In this document: positions 26,714 through 36,320 of the stretch, in pieces
Layout: each line of letters opens with the position of its first letter
Numbering within the stretch: position 1 is the first letter of the stretch
NCBI RefSeq assembly: GCF_041821085.1
Contig: NZ_JBGUAZ010000003.1
Coordinates: 558,001-622,000, forward strand
Source of the DNA: Natrinema sp. HArc-T2
GTDB taxonomy: Archaea > Halobacteriota > Halobacteria > Halobacteriales > Natrialbaceae
Direction of reading: 5' to 3'
Length of the DNA stretch: 64,000 nt
Notes under the pieces: model-generated
Databases searched by the model: none
Seen by the model: the letters and a program-made list of their open reading frames with translations, nothing else
Told to the model about the DNA's origin: nothing
Program-made: the position numbers and the translations under genes

Positions 26714-28651
26714 ATGGCGAGCAACAAGATTCTCGGAATCGACCTTGGGACGACGAACAGCGCGTTCGCGGTAATGGAAGGTGGCGATCCGGAGATCATC
26801 GTCAACGCTGAGGGTGAACGGACGACACCCTCGGTCGTCGCGTTTACCGACGACGACGAACGGCTCGTCGGCAAACCGGCGAAGAATCAGGCGATCCAGA
26901 ACCCCGAAAAGACGATCGCCTCGATCAAGCGCCACATCGGCGAAGACGACTATACAGTCGAGATCGAGGGCGAAGAGTACACGCCCGAAGAGATTTCGGC
27001 GAAGATCCTCCAGAAGATCAAACGCGACGCCGAGGACTATCTGGGCGACGAGGTCGAAAAGGCCGTCATCACGGTCCCCGCGTACTTCTCGGACCGACAG
27101 CGCCAGGCGACCAAAGACGCCGGCGAGATCGCCGGCTTCGAGGTCGAGCGCATCATCAACGAGCCGACCGCCGCGTCGATGGCCTACGGCCTCGAGGACG
27201 ACTCCGACCAGACTGTCCTCGTCTACGACCTCGGCGGTGGCACGTTCGACGTCTCGATTCTCGATCTCGGCGGCGGCGTCTACGAGGTCGTCGCGACCAA
27301 CGGTGACAACGACCTCGGTGGCGACGACTGGGACGAAGCCATCATCGACTGGCTCGCCGACAACTTCGAGGACGAACACGGCATCGACCTCCGCGAGGAC
27401 CGTCAGGCCCTCCAGCGGCTCAAAGACGCCGCCGAAGAGGCCAAGATCGAACTCTCCTCGCGCAAAGAGACCGAGATCAACCTGCCGTTCATCACGGCGA
27501 CCGACGACGGCCCGATCCACCTCGAAGAATCGATGACGCGGGCCAAGTTCGAGTCGCTCACGCAGGACCTGATCGATCGCACGGTCGAACCGACCGAGCA
27601 GGCACTCGAGGACGCTGGCTACGACAAAGACGACATTGACGAAGTCCTCCTCGTTGGCGGATCGACCCGGATGCCACAGGTCTCCGACAAGGTCGAGGAA
27701 CTCATCGGCGAGGAACCCCAGAAGAACGTCAACCCCGACGAAGCCGTCGCACTGGGCGCGGCGATTCAGGGCGGCGTCCTCGGCGGCGAGGTCGACGACA
27801 TCGTCCTGCTCGACGTTACGCCACTCTCGCTTGGTATCGAGGTCAAGGGTGGTCTCTTCGAGCGGCTCATCGAGAAGAACACGACGATCCCGACCGAGGA
27901 GTCGAAGATCTTCACCACCGCGGCGGACAACCAGACGACGGTGCAGGTCCGCGTCTTCCAGGGCGAGCGCGAGTTGGCCGCCGAAAACGAACTGCTCGGC
28001 GAGTTCCACCTGACCGGCATTCCGCCAGCCCCTGCAGGGACGCCACAGATCGAAGTCACGTTCTCGATCGACGAGAACGGCATCGTCAACGTCTCGGCCG
28101 AAGACAAAGGCAGCGGCACCACCGAGGAGATCACCATCGAGGGCGGTGCCGGCCTCTCCGACGCCGAAATCGAGGAAATGCAGCGCGAAGCCGAGCAACA
28201 CGCCGAGGAGGACCAGCAAAAGCGCCAGCGCATCGAGGCCCGCAACACCGCAGAGGCCACGATCCAGCGCGCCGAGACGCTGCTCGAGGAGAACGACGAG
28301 CAGGTCGACGACGACCTCCGTGCTGACATCGAGGCCGCGATCGAGGAACTCGAGGAGACGGTCGATGACAGCGACGCTGACGCTGAGGACATCGAGGCGG
28401 CGACCGAAACCCTGAGCAAGGAGCTACAGGAGATCGGCAAGCAGATCTATCAGGAAGCCGGTGCCGCGGGTGCTGGCGGCGCTGCCGGCGGTGCAGCAGG
28501 TGCAGGCGCTGGCGGTGCAGGCATGGGCGGCATGGGCGGCGGCCCGAACCCCGGCCCCGACGCCGGCGCGGGCGCTGCCGATGACGACGAGGAGTACGTC
28601 GACGCCGACTTCGAGGACGTCAGCTTCGACGAGGACGAAGACGACGAGTAA
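26714..28651 (+). CDS. dnaK: Chaperone DnaK (Hsp70)
   Basis: ATP-dependent Hsp70 of 645 residues, normal length. The ATPase domain starts [16 protein letters not shown] (5-20) and has the second phosphate loop [11 protein letters not shown] and the adenosine motif [10 protein letters not shown]. The substrate-binding domain carries [12 protein letters not shown] at its start and a helical lid. The C-terminus is a Gly/Ala/Met-rich linker followed by an acidic tail ending DEDEDDE, as in other halophilic Hsp70s. The family reached archaea by transfer from bacteria (established view). Confidence 0.98.
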   Translation: MASNKILGIDLGTTNSAFAVMEGGDPEIIVNAEGERTTPSVVAFTDDDERLVGKPAKNQAIQNPEKTIASIKRHIGEDDYTVEIEGEEYTPEEISAKILQKIKRDAEDYLGDEVEKAVITVPAYFSDRQRQATKDAGEIAGFEVERIINEPTAASMAYGLEDDSDQTVLVYDLGGGTFDVSILDLGGGVYEVVATNGDNDLGGDDWDEAIIDWLADNFEDEHGIDLREDRQALQRLKDAAEEAKIELSSRKETEINLPFITATDDGPIHLEESMTRAKFESLTQDLIDRTVEPTEQALEDAGYDKDDIDEVLLVGGSTRMPQVSDKVEELIGEEPQKNVNPDEAVALGAAIQGGVLGGEVDDIVLLDVTPLSLGIEVKGGLFERLIEKNTTIPTEESKIFTTAADNQTTVQVRVFQGERELAAENELLGEFHLTGIPPAPAGTPQIEVTFSIDENGIVNVSAEDKGSGTTEEITIEGGAGLSDAEIEEMQREAEQHAEEDQQKRQRIEARNTAEATIQRAETLLEENDEQVDDDLRADIEAAIEELEETVDDSDADAEDIEAATETLSKELQEIGKQIYQEAGAAGAGGAAGGAAGAGAGGAGMGGMGGGPNPGPDAGAGAADDDEEYVDADFEDVSFDEDEDDE

Positions 28652-28759
28652 CGAGAACGGCTCGCCGGCGGTTCCGTGAACCGCTATTTCTTGTTTTAGC
28701 CAGGCGCTCGTGGGAACGTTCGTTTCAAGTGTCTCAACCGACTATCGGTGGAACAACGA

Positions 28760-29935
28760 ATGAGCGAGGACTTCTACGACGTTCTCGGCGTGAGCCCCGA
28801 CGCGTCTGCCGAGGAAATCAAACAGGCGTATCGGACGAAGGCCACCGAGTATCATCCCGACGTCAGCGACGACCCTGACGCCGAGGAGAAGTTCAAGAAA
28901 ATCCAGAAGGCAAAGCAAGTTTTGACCGACGAGGAAAAGCGCCAGGCCTACGACCAGATGGGCCACGACCGCTACGAGCAAGCCGAGAAACACGGCTTCG
29001 ACGCCAGCGACGCGGGCGGTGCCGGCGGCATGGGCGGCGGCCCGTTCGGCGGCATGGGTGGTATGGGCGGTGGTGGCATGGGTGGCGGCGGCCTCGGCGA
29101 CCTCTTCGAACAGGTCTTCGGCGGCGGTGGTGGCGGTCGCGGTCGCCGTCGCCCCCGGAAGGGTCGAGACCTGCGAACCGAACTCGAGATCGACCTTGAG
29201 GAGGCCTACCATGGGGCCGAAAAGCAGTTGACCGTCGAACGGCCCGAAGAGTGTGAGGTCTGTGACGGGGCGGGACATCCGCCGGAGGCCGACGCTGAGA
29301 CCTGTCAGGAGTGTCAGGGCCGCGGGCAGGTGACGCAGGTTCAGCAGACGCCGCTGGGTCGCGTCCAGCAGGCGACGACCTGTCCCCGGTGTGACGGCGA
29401 GGGGACGATCTACTCCGAGACCTGCGATGAGTGTCGCGGCGAGGGCTACGTCCGCAGCGAGGCGACGCTGACCGTCGAGGTCCCGCCGGGCATCCAAGAC
29501 GGCCAGACGCTGCGGATGGAAGGCGAGGGCGCGCCCAGTCCCGAAGGCGGTCGCCACGGTGACTTGCTGATCGACATTTCGATCCGTGAGCACGAACAGT
29601 TCGAACGCGAAGGCGACGACCTGCGCTACCGGCTGCCGATCTCGTTCCCGCAGGCGACCTTCGGTGACACCGTCTCCGTGCCGACGCTCGACGGTGCTGT
29701 CGAGTTCGAGATCCCCGAGGGCACCCAGAGCGGCGAGACGTTCCGTCTCGAGGGCAAGGGCATGCCCCGCCTGCGCGGTCGCGGGCAGGGTGACCTCTAC
29801 GTGCAGGTGCAGGTCGTCACCCCTGACAGTCTGAACGAAGACCAGCGCGAGGCGCTCGAGGCCTTCGCGGAGGCTGGCGGTGACGAGATCGAGGTCAAGG
29901 AAGGGTTCTTCGAGAAGATCAAGCGGGCGTTCTAG
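28760..29935 (+). CDS. dnaJ: Chaperone DnaJ (Hsp40)
   Basis: Class I J-protein of 391 residues that stimulates DnaK ATPase. The J domain occupies about 4-68 with the HPD motif at 32-34. A Gly/Met/Phe-rich linker (GGMGGGPFGGMGGMG...) follows. Four CxxCxGxG zinc repeats are present (CEVCDGAG, CQECQGRG, CPRCDGEG, CDECRGEG), then the two beta-sandwich C-terminal domains. An ATG-like frame opening four codons upstream exists, but MSEDFYDVLG is the standard start. The gap to dnaK is 108 bp. Confidence 0.97.
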   Translation: MSEDFYDVLGVSPDASAEEIKQAYRTKATEYHPDVSDDPDAEEKFKKIQKAKQVLTDEEKRQAYDQMGHDRYEQAEKHGFDASDAGGAGGMGGGPFGGMGGMGGGGMGGGGLGDLFEQVFGGGGGGRGRRRPRKGRDLRTELEIDLEEAYHGAEKQLTVERPEECEVCDGAGHPPEADAETCQECQGRGQVTQVQQTPLGRVQQATTCPRCDGEGTIYSETCDECRGEGYVRSEATLTVEVPPGIQDGQTLRMEGEGAPSPEGGRHGDLLIDISIREHEQFEREGDDLRYRLPISFPQATFGDTVSVPTLDGAVEFEIPEGTQSGETFRLEGKGMPRLRGRGQGDLYVQVQVVTPDSLNEDQREALEAFAEAGGDEIEVKEGFFEKIKRAF

Positions 29936-29983
29936 ATCGGTTTTGGGCCCGTACCCACGTTTTAGGTCCTGTTGTCGCTTCTC

Positions 29984-30000
29984 ATACGGTCTGCTGTCAG
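29984..30000 (+). repeat. Solitary arm of the palindromic repeat
   Basis: ATACGGTCTGCTGTCAG matches the outer arm of repeat copies 1 and 2 almost exactly (copy 1 right arm reads ATACGGTCTGCTGTAA on its complement), but no second arm or inner stem follows. It lies 48 nt after dnaJ and may be a remnant of an element. Confidence 0.55.
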
Positions 30001-30020
30001 TCGAATTAGCTGCTGGTGAC

Positions 30021-30028
30021 TTTATATG
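30021..30028 (+). promoter_or_regulatory. TATA box upstream of the ZIP transporter gene
   Basis: TTTATATG is a strong match to the haloarchaeal TATA element. It lies about 75 nt before the ATG, so the ZIP messenger would have a leader of roughly 50 nt. Confidence 0.5.
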
Positions 30029-30099
30029 TGTGAACTCGGTACACACGAACGAATGGGCGTCAGTGAGCGACGGGACGGTGCTGTGACTCGAGGGACGAC

Positions 30100-30933
30100 A
30101 TGACGTCGCTCGTCGATCTGTTCGTGCAGGTGGCCGGCAGCGACCCGGTTGTACAGGGGCTCGTCGGCGGAATCGTCATCGCGACGCTGAATCTGTTCGG
30201 CGCATTGTTAGTGCTCGTCTGGCGTGACCCCTCGAAGCGGGCGCTCGACGGCGCGCTCGGGTTCGCGGCCGGCGTCATGCTCGCTGCGGCGTTTACGAGT
30301 CTCATCCTCCCCGGGATCGAGCAATATGCCGACGGGAATCCGATCCCGACGCTCGTGGGCGTCGCACTCGGCGCGCTCTTTCTCGACCGGGCCGACGGAC
30401 TCGTGCCGCACGCACACTTTCTCCTGACTGGTCGCACGCGGGCTGACGAAGCCAATCCGAGTACGTCGCTGCCGCTGGACAACGAACGACTGGTTCCTGT
30501 CGTCCTGTTTATCCTGGCGATTACGCTTCACAACATGCCCGAGGGGCTGGCCGTGGGCGTCGCCTTCGGCTCCGGTAACGTCGAGAACGGAATCGCGCTC
30601 ATGCTCGCGATCGGCATTCAAAACATTCCCGAGGGGCTCGCCGTTTCGGTGGCGGCGATCAATGCCGGACTTGATCGGCGCTTCTACGCGGTATTAGCCG
30701 GGATCCGGTCCGGGATCGTCGAGATTCCGCTAGCGGTGCTCGGTGCGCTGGCAGTCAGCGTCGTCGAGCCATTACTTCCCTACGCGATGGGCTTCGCTGC
30801 GGGGGCGATGCTGTTCGTGATCTCCGACGAGATCATTCCCGAAACACACACCCGCGGATACGAGCGAATCGCCACGCTCGGGGTGATGGCTGGCGTGATC
30901 GTGATGCTGTATCTCGATATCAGCTTAGGATAA
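30100..30933 (+). CDS. ZIP-family metal transporter
   Basis: A 277-residue inner-membrane protein with about eight helices, a ZIP/ZupT-like Zn2+/divalent metal permease. The binuclear metal site motifs are present: HNMPEG in helix 4 and QNIPEG in helix 5, where many members have HxxPEG, together with the N-terminal DPSKRALDGALGFAAGVML region. A His-containing loop (VPHAHF) lies before helix 4. Direction follows the metal gradient in characterised members. Haloarchaeal ZIPs commonly look like this. Confidence 0.9.
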   Translation: MTSLVDLFVQVAGSDPVVQGLVGGIVIATLNLFGALLVLVWRDPSKRALDGALGFAAGVMLAAAFTSLILPGIEQYADGNPIPTLVGVALGALFLDRADGLVPHAHFLLTGRTRADEANPSTSLPLDNERLVPVVLFILAITLHNMPEGLAVGVAFGSGNVENGIALMLAIGIQNIPEGLAVSVAAINAGLDRRFYAVLAGIRSGIVEIPLAVLGALAVSVVEPLLPYAMGFAAGAMLFVISDEIIPETHTRGYERIATLGVMAGVIVMLYLDISLG

Positions 30934-31025
30934 CGAGTCTCGATCCCGCCGTATGATGGCGTTTGATGGCAGTGCCGGAAAACCGAGTCGGCGCGCTTTT
31001 TTCGCCGCGCTTCTCACGTTCGAGT

Positions 31026-31766
31026 ATGAACGCCGCGACGGTCGACGACCTACTTACCCGGGAACTCCGCGACGATCGAACCGGGCTCGTCGACGTGACG
31101 GGCCGGGAGTACGACTATCACTGGCTGTGTACCACCGCCTGGAAGTCCGGCAACTTCCTGCGCCACGCGGGCGTCCGCGAGGGCGTCACCGTCGGCGTCG
31201 TCGGCGACGGCCCGCTGGCTCTGCTTGCCTTTCTGGGGACGACGCTGCTCGAGAGCCGGACCCGCTTCGAGCCACCGACTGACCTCGCCGACGATGAAGA
31301 GTTCCGGGCGCTCGTCGCGCCCGTCGACGAACTCGACGACTACGACCTCCCACGGGGCGCACAGCGAGTCGGCTACGGCGACAAGCCCGACGCGCCGGAC
31401 GTCCACCACTTCGATGCCGGCGTCTGGACCGAGAACCCGTCGTTCCCGCCGCTGTCGATCGATCCCGACACCGCAATTCTGACTGACGGCGAGCAAACGG
31501 TGACCCACGAGGAGGTGCTGGACGCCGCCCGCGTGGTCGTCGACGACGTCGGCCCCGAGGCGGACGACCGCGTGGTCATCCGCGCGCCGCTATCGGACCC
31601 ACGGACCGTCACGGCCGGCGTGATCGCGCCGTTGCTGGCCAGGAGCGTGATCGTCTTGCCCGCTGGGGACGAGGAGCCGACCGAACGGGGGACGTACGCT
31701 GTTGCGAGCGAGACTGCGTCGGTGCCGGAACCGAACCGCATCGCTCTCGAGTCGGTCACGCTATAG
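31026..31766 (+). CDS. Acyl-CoA synthetase-like protein without catalytic motifs
   Basis: A 246-residue protein similar to the N-terminal part of AMP-forming acyl-CoA synthetases (YDYHWLCTTAWKSGNFLRHA, then VREGVTVGVVGDG). In haloarchaeal genomes such short proteins are often labelled acetyl-CoA synthetase. The P-loop-like motif (SSGTTGxPK), the GYGxTE motif and the C-terminal lysine domain are missing, so it is unlikely to activate acids. It may be a regulatory or degenerate paralogue. The ATG of MNAATVDDLL is chosen. Confidence 0.65.
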   Translation: MNAATVDDLLTRELRDDRTGLVDVTGREYDYHWLCTTAWKSGNFLRHAGVREGVTVGVVGDGPLALLAFLGTTLLESRTRFEPPTDLADDEEFRALVAPVDELDDYDLPRGAQRVGYGDKPDAPDVHHFDAGVWTENPSFPPLSIDPDTAILTDGEQTVTHEEVLDAARVVVDDVGPEADDRVVIRAPLSDPRTVTAGVIAPLLARSVIVLPAGDEEPTERGTYAVASETASVPEPNRIALESVTL

Positions 31767-32003
31767 GGCGCCCGAATCGGGCGCCGTACGTCGTGATCGG
31801 CGCGGCAACTGCGCCGGAGCGACGGGACCGAGCGAATCAAGTCGCTGTTCTCTGAGGCTGGCTCGTGCTCCACGGCTTCCCGGCACTCGAGCCAAAAGAG
31901 GGCGCTCAGAGTGTCGGATCTTCCGGATGCTGAAGATGGTTGTCTCACGAGTCGGACACATCAGACAGGGTTATAGCCACGGAGTCGGTACGACCCGGTA
32001 GCA

Positions 32004-32657
32004 ATGCAATACGACGCGGTCCTGTTCGATTTCGACGGGGTCGTGGTCGAGAACCCCTCGTCCCAGCGACTCTACGACGCACTCGGCCGAACCTACGAAA
32101 AATTCGGTCGCTCTGGGCCGGCCTCCGAGACGTTTCAGGAACTCATGTGCGGCGACTTCGAGTCGATCGCCACACGATGTCGCAGCCTCGGAATCAAAGC
32201 GGACTCGTTCTGTGCACAGGCTGCCCGAGAGATGGTCCGGACCCAGCGCGAAGAGGTCGAACGCGGACTCCGCTCGGCCTACGACGACGTCGCTGCGATG
32301 CGGTCGCTCGAGATACCGCTCGGAATCGTCAGCGACAACCATCCGACCGTCGTCTCAACGCTGCTCAATCGGTTCGGGCTCCGATCGCTGTTCGAAACCG
32401 TCTATGGCTGTCCGCTGACCCCCGACGGACTGGCTCGGCGCAAACCCGATCCGACGAACATCGAAGCCGCGATCGCTGACCTCGAGTCCGAGACCGCACT
32501 GTACGTCGGCGATCGGGCGGTCGACATTCGAGCAGCCGACAACGCCGGCATCGATTCGGCGCTTATCTCACGGACCGAAGCCGACGAACCCGACCGAGAC
32601 GTGACCCCGACCTACCGGCTCTCGTCGCTGTCGCAGCTTCCGGCTGCGCTCCGATAG
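32004..32657 (+). CDS. HAD-superfamily hydrolase
   Basis: A 217-residue phosphatase-like protein with all four HAD motifs: DFDGVVVE (nucleophile Asp9, Asp11) near the N-terminus, GIVSDNHP as motif II, RRKPDPTNI as motif III, and VGDRAVDI as motif IV. A helical cap lies between motifs I and II, as in phosphoglycolate phosphatase relatives. The substrate is unknown. A TATA-like ttatag about 30 nt upstream suggests a leaderless transcript. Confidence 0.9.
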   Translation: MQYDAVLFDFDGVVVENPSSQRLYDALGRTYEKFGRSGPASETFQELMCGDFESIATRCRSLGIKADSFCAQAAREMVRTQREEVERGLRSAYDDVAAMRSLEIPLGIVSDNHPTVVSTLLNRFGLRSLFETVYGCPLTPDGLARRKPDPTNIEAAIADLESETALYVGDRAVDIRAADNAGIDSALISRTEADEPDRDVTPTYRLSSLSQLPAALR

Positions 32658-32794
32658 GTGGCCTGTTTCTCGATTCACGGTCTCCGGATTCCGGATCGCT
32701 GTCTCGAGCGTGGCACGTCCACTCCAAAACGACGAGTGTCGGGCCGATGCAATTCGTGGCCGCGCTTTTTGCGCCTCCGTGTCGTACACGACGT

Positions 32795-33724
32795 ATGGAC
32801 CCCGACGACACCTGGACGAGCCTGCGGAAACAGTGTGACTCCCTCGAGCCGGGTGCGGAACTGCTCACACCGGTCTCCGAGCGACCGTTCGGCATCGAAC
32901 GAACCGCAGCAGATCGGATCGTCGTCCGGTTCGGGGACAGCGGCGAGCGCCAGTCGCTCTGGCGCGAGCAGTTCGTCGTCTTTCTCGAGCGACTCGAAGA
33001 GGAGGAGGCGATCGCTATCGAGCGGCTGCAGCCGGGAGTCGAACCGTATGCAAGCGTCGTAACTCTCAGCGACGAGTACGCGGTCGACGACGGAACGATC
33101 AGCTCCGACCCCGACGCAGTCGGCGGGGACAGCCCGTTTCTCGTTTCGGCGGCGGACGCACGAGCCCCGCGCGAACGCGTTCACGACGACGCGTTGCTTC
33201 TGGTGGCGCTGCTCGAGCGTCTCGACGCCGACGATCCCGCGGCGCTCGATACCGACTCGCTGACGGATCTGTACGTCCTCGCGTCCGACATCCAGCACGG
33301 GTCCGATCGATTGCGTCGATCGGCGCGCGAACCGCTGCTCGAGCGACTCGGGCCAGATCAGCGGCTTCACGGGCGATACGGGACCGTCAGGCGGACGACG
33401 CGGGAACGTCGTCGACCGAAAGACGCAGAGACCGTGTTCGCCGCGCTCGACGAGCACGGCATCCCTCGTGAGTGGGTCACCGGCATCGATCGGGACAAAC
33501 TGGACGTCGTCCTCGCGGTGACCGACCTCGACGAAGCAGCGGTCTACGACATCGACGAGGACGTCTACGTCCAGAAAACGGGCGTCGACGAGGACGAGAA
33601 GTATTCGCGGCTGCAGGGACTCGCCGACCGGATCGACGACCTCGACGATGCCGAGGGTCGATCCCTGCGCGAGGATCTGGACGATATCGAGACGCGACTC
33701 GAGGAGGCGCTGTCGAACGGCTAG
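32795..33724 (+). CDS. Conserved haloarchaeal-type protein, function unknown
   Basis: A 309-residue acidic soluble protein. I do not recognise a family. The N-terminal half (about 1-95) looks like a beta-rich domain with FGIERTAADRIVVRFGD. The middle has VHDDALLLVALLERL and LTDLYVLASDIQHGSDRL, helical. The C-terminus has GIPREWVTGIDRDKLDVVLA and ends in a coiled stretch rich in D, E and R. The ATG of MDPDDTWTSL is chosen over earlier in-frame codons. It precedes the M48 gene by about 70 nt. Confidence 0.65.
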   Translation: MDPDDTWTSLRKQCDSLEPGAELLTPVSERPFGIERTAADRIVVRFGDSGERQSLWREQFVVFLERLEEEEAIAIERLQPGVEPYASVVTLSDEYAVDDGTISSDPDAVGGDSPFLVSAADARAPRERVHDDALLLVALLERLDADDPAALDTDSLTDLYVLASDIQHGSDRLRRSAREPLLERLGPDQRLHGRYGTVRRTTRERRRPKDAETVFAALDEHGIPREWVTGIDRDKLDVVLAVTDLDEAAVYDIDEDVYVQKTGVDEDEKYSRLQGLADRIDDLDDAEGRSLREDLDDIETRLEEALSNG

Positions 33725-33795
33725 CCGTCCGTCTCGAGCGGGTGGCCCCGCCGACAGTCGTTTCAGGTAGCCGTTCCTTGATCGACGCGAGAACG

Positions 33796-34766
33796 ATGTG
33801 CGCTCGTCGAGCGGGGACGGGAACCCGTCTCCTGATGGCCCTGGTCGGATTCCTGCTGCTGGTGTGGTATCTCTCGCTTGCTGCCGTCAGCTACTGGGCG
33901 CTGTCGGCGCTTCGTGCGTCCGCGCCGGATCTCGGGACGACCGTGGTGATGCTCGTCGGCGGCGGGCTCGTCGGCGGCTATCTGAGCTACCGGTTCGGCA
34001 CCAGACAGCTGCTCTCGCGTCTCGAGGCGGTCGAACTGCCGCGATCACACGCACCTGCGTTCTACCGACGACTCGATGGGCTCGAGGCGCGTATGGATAT
34101 CGACTCGCCGACGATTCTGATTGCGCGGTTGCCAACACCGAACGCCTTCGCGCTGGGTGGTGGTCGCAACGGCGTGATCGTCCTTGACCGCTCGCTCTTT
34201 CGACTGCTGTCGCTCGACGGGCTCGAGGCGCTGGTGGCCCACGAACTCGCCCATCTCGAGGGATACGATGCGTTATCCAGACGCTCGCTTACAGCGTCTT
34301 CCGGACGTTTTCTGGCGTCATCTTTCTGCTATTGCTGCCGGTTGTATTGCCGATCGCGGGGGCCGCGCGATCGATGGCGTGGCTGCGCGGGACACCCCAG
34401 TCGTGGTCGCAGACGGCGTTCGGGCGACTCCTGCGACGTATCGACGGCGGTGTGATGGCTGGCTTGCTGCTCGTAACGCTTGCCGTCCGGGCGCACTCGC
34501 GTCGCCGCGAGTACGCCGCTGACGAACGGGCGGCTGCGGTCACCGGCAAGCCCGTCGCGCTCGCTCGCGCGCTGCGGACGATCGAGCGCGCTGCAACGCC
34601 GCCACCGGGGCTGCTCTCGACGCTGTACGTTCACACCGAGACCGACGAGGATGCACTGACCCAACTGCTCTCGACACACCCCTCGACGGACGATCGGATC
34701 GAGCGATTGCTCGCGTCTGCACGAACCGCCGCCGGTCGGCCTCGAGACACGGTTCGGAAATCCTGA
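33796..34766 (+). pseudogene. M48 (HtpX-like) metalloprotease with a frameshift
   Basis: Two adjacent frames together encode a membrane zinc protease of about 324 residues. Frame one has two N-terminal helices and the zinc motif HELAHLEGYDA. From about 34272 on, the homologous continuation (VIQTLAYSVFRTFSGVIFLL, further membrane helices, then RREYAADERAA with the third zinc ligand Glu) is read in the frame shifted by one base. Restoring one base near 34272 gives an uninterrupted GYDALIQTLAY. Either the gene is inactivated by a 1-nt deletion, or the sequence has an error here. Confidence 0.8.
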
Positions 34767-34896
34767 AGAGAGCGTCGTCTTGGGAACGGCTCGAGGCGGG
34801 AGCGTCCGTCCGGCGAGCGCGAGCATTGTGGCTGCCCTCAATCACTACCCGACGCACGTATACGAGACTGGAACGGGGCCGGCACTCCAGAACAGA

Positions 34897-35079
34897 TCAG
34901 TCGCTTCCACCATCTGTGACGAGTGGTTCGGACGAGCGATCGGATCGGGCCGAGTCCGGAACTGCGGGATGGCACCTCGCGCAGACATCCTTCGTTCGGC
35001 GGTGTGTCATGGTTTCAGTCCGAATTCGCTCGGTAAAGAGCCGGGAGACGTCGTCACCACAGGCAGCGCATTCGACCAT
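34897..35079 (-). CDS. Small CxxC zinc-finger protein
   Basis: A 60-residue protein starting MVECAACGDDVSR, with a second pair CARC at about 33-36, giving a four-cysteine zinc site, then a polar tail. Such mini-proteins are frequent in haloarchaea. The reading frame continues upstream, but the family-like start is MVECAAC. An inverted repeat CATATG-TTGT-CATATG (35087-35102) lies 8 nt before the start and may hold the promoter or an operator. The call is tentative because the gene is short. Confidence 0.5.
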   Translation of the reverse strand: MVECAACGDDVSRLFTERIRTETMTHRRTKDVCARCHPAVPDSARSDRSSEPLVTDGGSD

Positions 35080-35086
35080 GGTGTGG

Positions 35087-35102
35087 CATATGTTGTCATA
35101 TG
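35087..35102. promoter_or_regulatory. Inverted repeat CATATG-N4-CATATG
   Basis: Two CATATG hexamers separated by TTGT form a 16-bp element between the divergent zinc-finger gene and the GNAT gene. Each half is itself a palindrome. It could be an operator or TATA elements for one or both genes. Confidence 0.35.
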
Positions 35103-35232
35103 AGAACAAAACTCTTTGCACCACACCCTCATCGTGAGATATCCGTACGAACTGCTTGGTTGGTCTCGGACTGACCGTCGAGGGTATGGCAACCCACAAA
35201 CCCTTTTGGCTGCACGTCGCCTACGTCGAATC

Positions 35233-35817
35233 ATGTACGTTCGGGACGCGAAAAACAGAGAGGAGGTCTGGTTGCTCGATCATATCGAGGCGATGGGACT
35301 CGACGAGACGGCGTTTCGCTCTCGCGACTACGTCGTTGCTATCGACGAGGAATCCGGCGAAAAGGCCGGCTTCGGTCGCATCCGCGTCCACAAGCCCGAC
35401 GACTCGGACGACGTCTGTGAGTTGACCAGCATCGGCGTCCTCGAAAGCTGGCGCGGGCAGGGCGTCGGGGCTCACGTCATCGAACGGCTCGTGGAGTACG
35501 CCGGTGACGAGGGGTTCGACACCGTCTACGCCCTGACCGGCGAAGGTGCCTATCTCGCCCAGTTCGGCTTCCAGCGGGTTTCGGAGTCAGCCCTGCCGAC
35601 TGTGTTACAGGAGCGACTCGAGGCCAAACGCGAGGGCACCGATCCGGACGCGGTACCGCTGTCGATCGACGTCGACGAGTTCCGGATGCTCGAGCGGCAC
35701 CGCGAGGCGTTCAAGCGCGCGCCGGACGGGCGCGAGGACGTTAGCGACGAGGAGTTACCGGAGGACTTCGGGATCGATCCCGACTCGGCGACGTACAAGT
35801 ACGATACGAGCCGGTAA
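35233..35817 (+). CDS. GNAT-family N-acetyltransferase
   Basis: A 194-residue acetyltransferase. The acetyl-CoA binding motif A is seen in LTSIGVLESWRGQGVGAHVI (RGQGVG), after the typical strand GFGRIRVHK. A further strand FDTVYALTG and an aromatic-rich region QFGFQRV complete the fold. The C-terminal 45 residues are a polar extension (FKRAPDGREDVSDEELPED...). The acceptor substrate is unknown. The ATG of MYVRDAKNREEVW is chosen; the frame is open further upstream but the composition there is poor. Confidence 0.87.
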   Translation: MYVRDAKNREEVWLLDHIEAMGLDETAFRSRDYVVAIDEESGEKAGFGRIRVHKPDDSDDVCELTSIGVLESWRGQGVGAHVIERLVEYAGDEGFDTVYALTGEGAYLAQFGFQRVSESALPTVLQERLEAKREGTDPDAVPLSIDVDEFRMLERHREAFKRAPDGREDVSDEELPEDFGIDPDSATYKYDTSR

Positions 35818-35904
35818 CGATCGGGGCCGCCCACAGCGGCGACGGTCCTGTTGGGTCGTCGACGCCACAACACATATGCGGATGCGGAAGTAGACTCAAC
35901 AGTT

Positions 35905-36234
35905 ATGACTGCGAACGGAGCCGAGGGGACGACCGGGACCGAACACGCCGACGGCAACGAGGAAGACGACGTTCGCGTCTGGCTCGTCGAGCGAACGTAC
36001 GGTGACGACGAACTCAACATCGTTATCCTCGTGTACGCGACCGAAGACGGTCGGCAGTACCATCGCCGGGAGCGAGCGCTAACCAGTTTTACGGGCCCGA
36101 AACGCGAGACCAAAGCCGGATTACTCGTCTCGCCCGAATCGCTCGGAACCGTCGACGACCCGGACACACAGGCTCGCTATGCCGAGGAAGCCTCGCGGAT
36201 GGCCGCCCGACACGAACCGGACGACAACGTCTAG
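35905..36234 (+). CDS. Conserved haloarchaeal-type protein, function unknown
   Basis: A 109-residue acidic protein. The N-terminal 20 residues are low-complexity, the central part (RVWLVERTYGDDELNIVILV, YATEDGRQYHRRERAL) predicts beta strands, and the C-terminus is helical (QARYAEEASRMAARH). No domain is recognised. It lies between a GNAT gene and the methylmalonyl-CoA mutase gene on the same strand, 86 bp before the latter, and may share its transcript (inference). Confidence 0.65.
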   Translation: MTANGAEGTTGTEHADGNEEDDVRVWLVERTYGDDELNIVILVYATEDGRQYHRRERALTSFTGPKRETKAGLLVSPESLGTVDDPDTQARYAEEASRMAARHEPDDNV

Positions 36235-36320
36235 ATCCATACTGATCTATTCGGTGACACGATGGGTGCCCTGAGCGTGTTCATCAAAGTTCAAGCCCCG
36301 TGCCGTCCACGCTTCCGATA

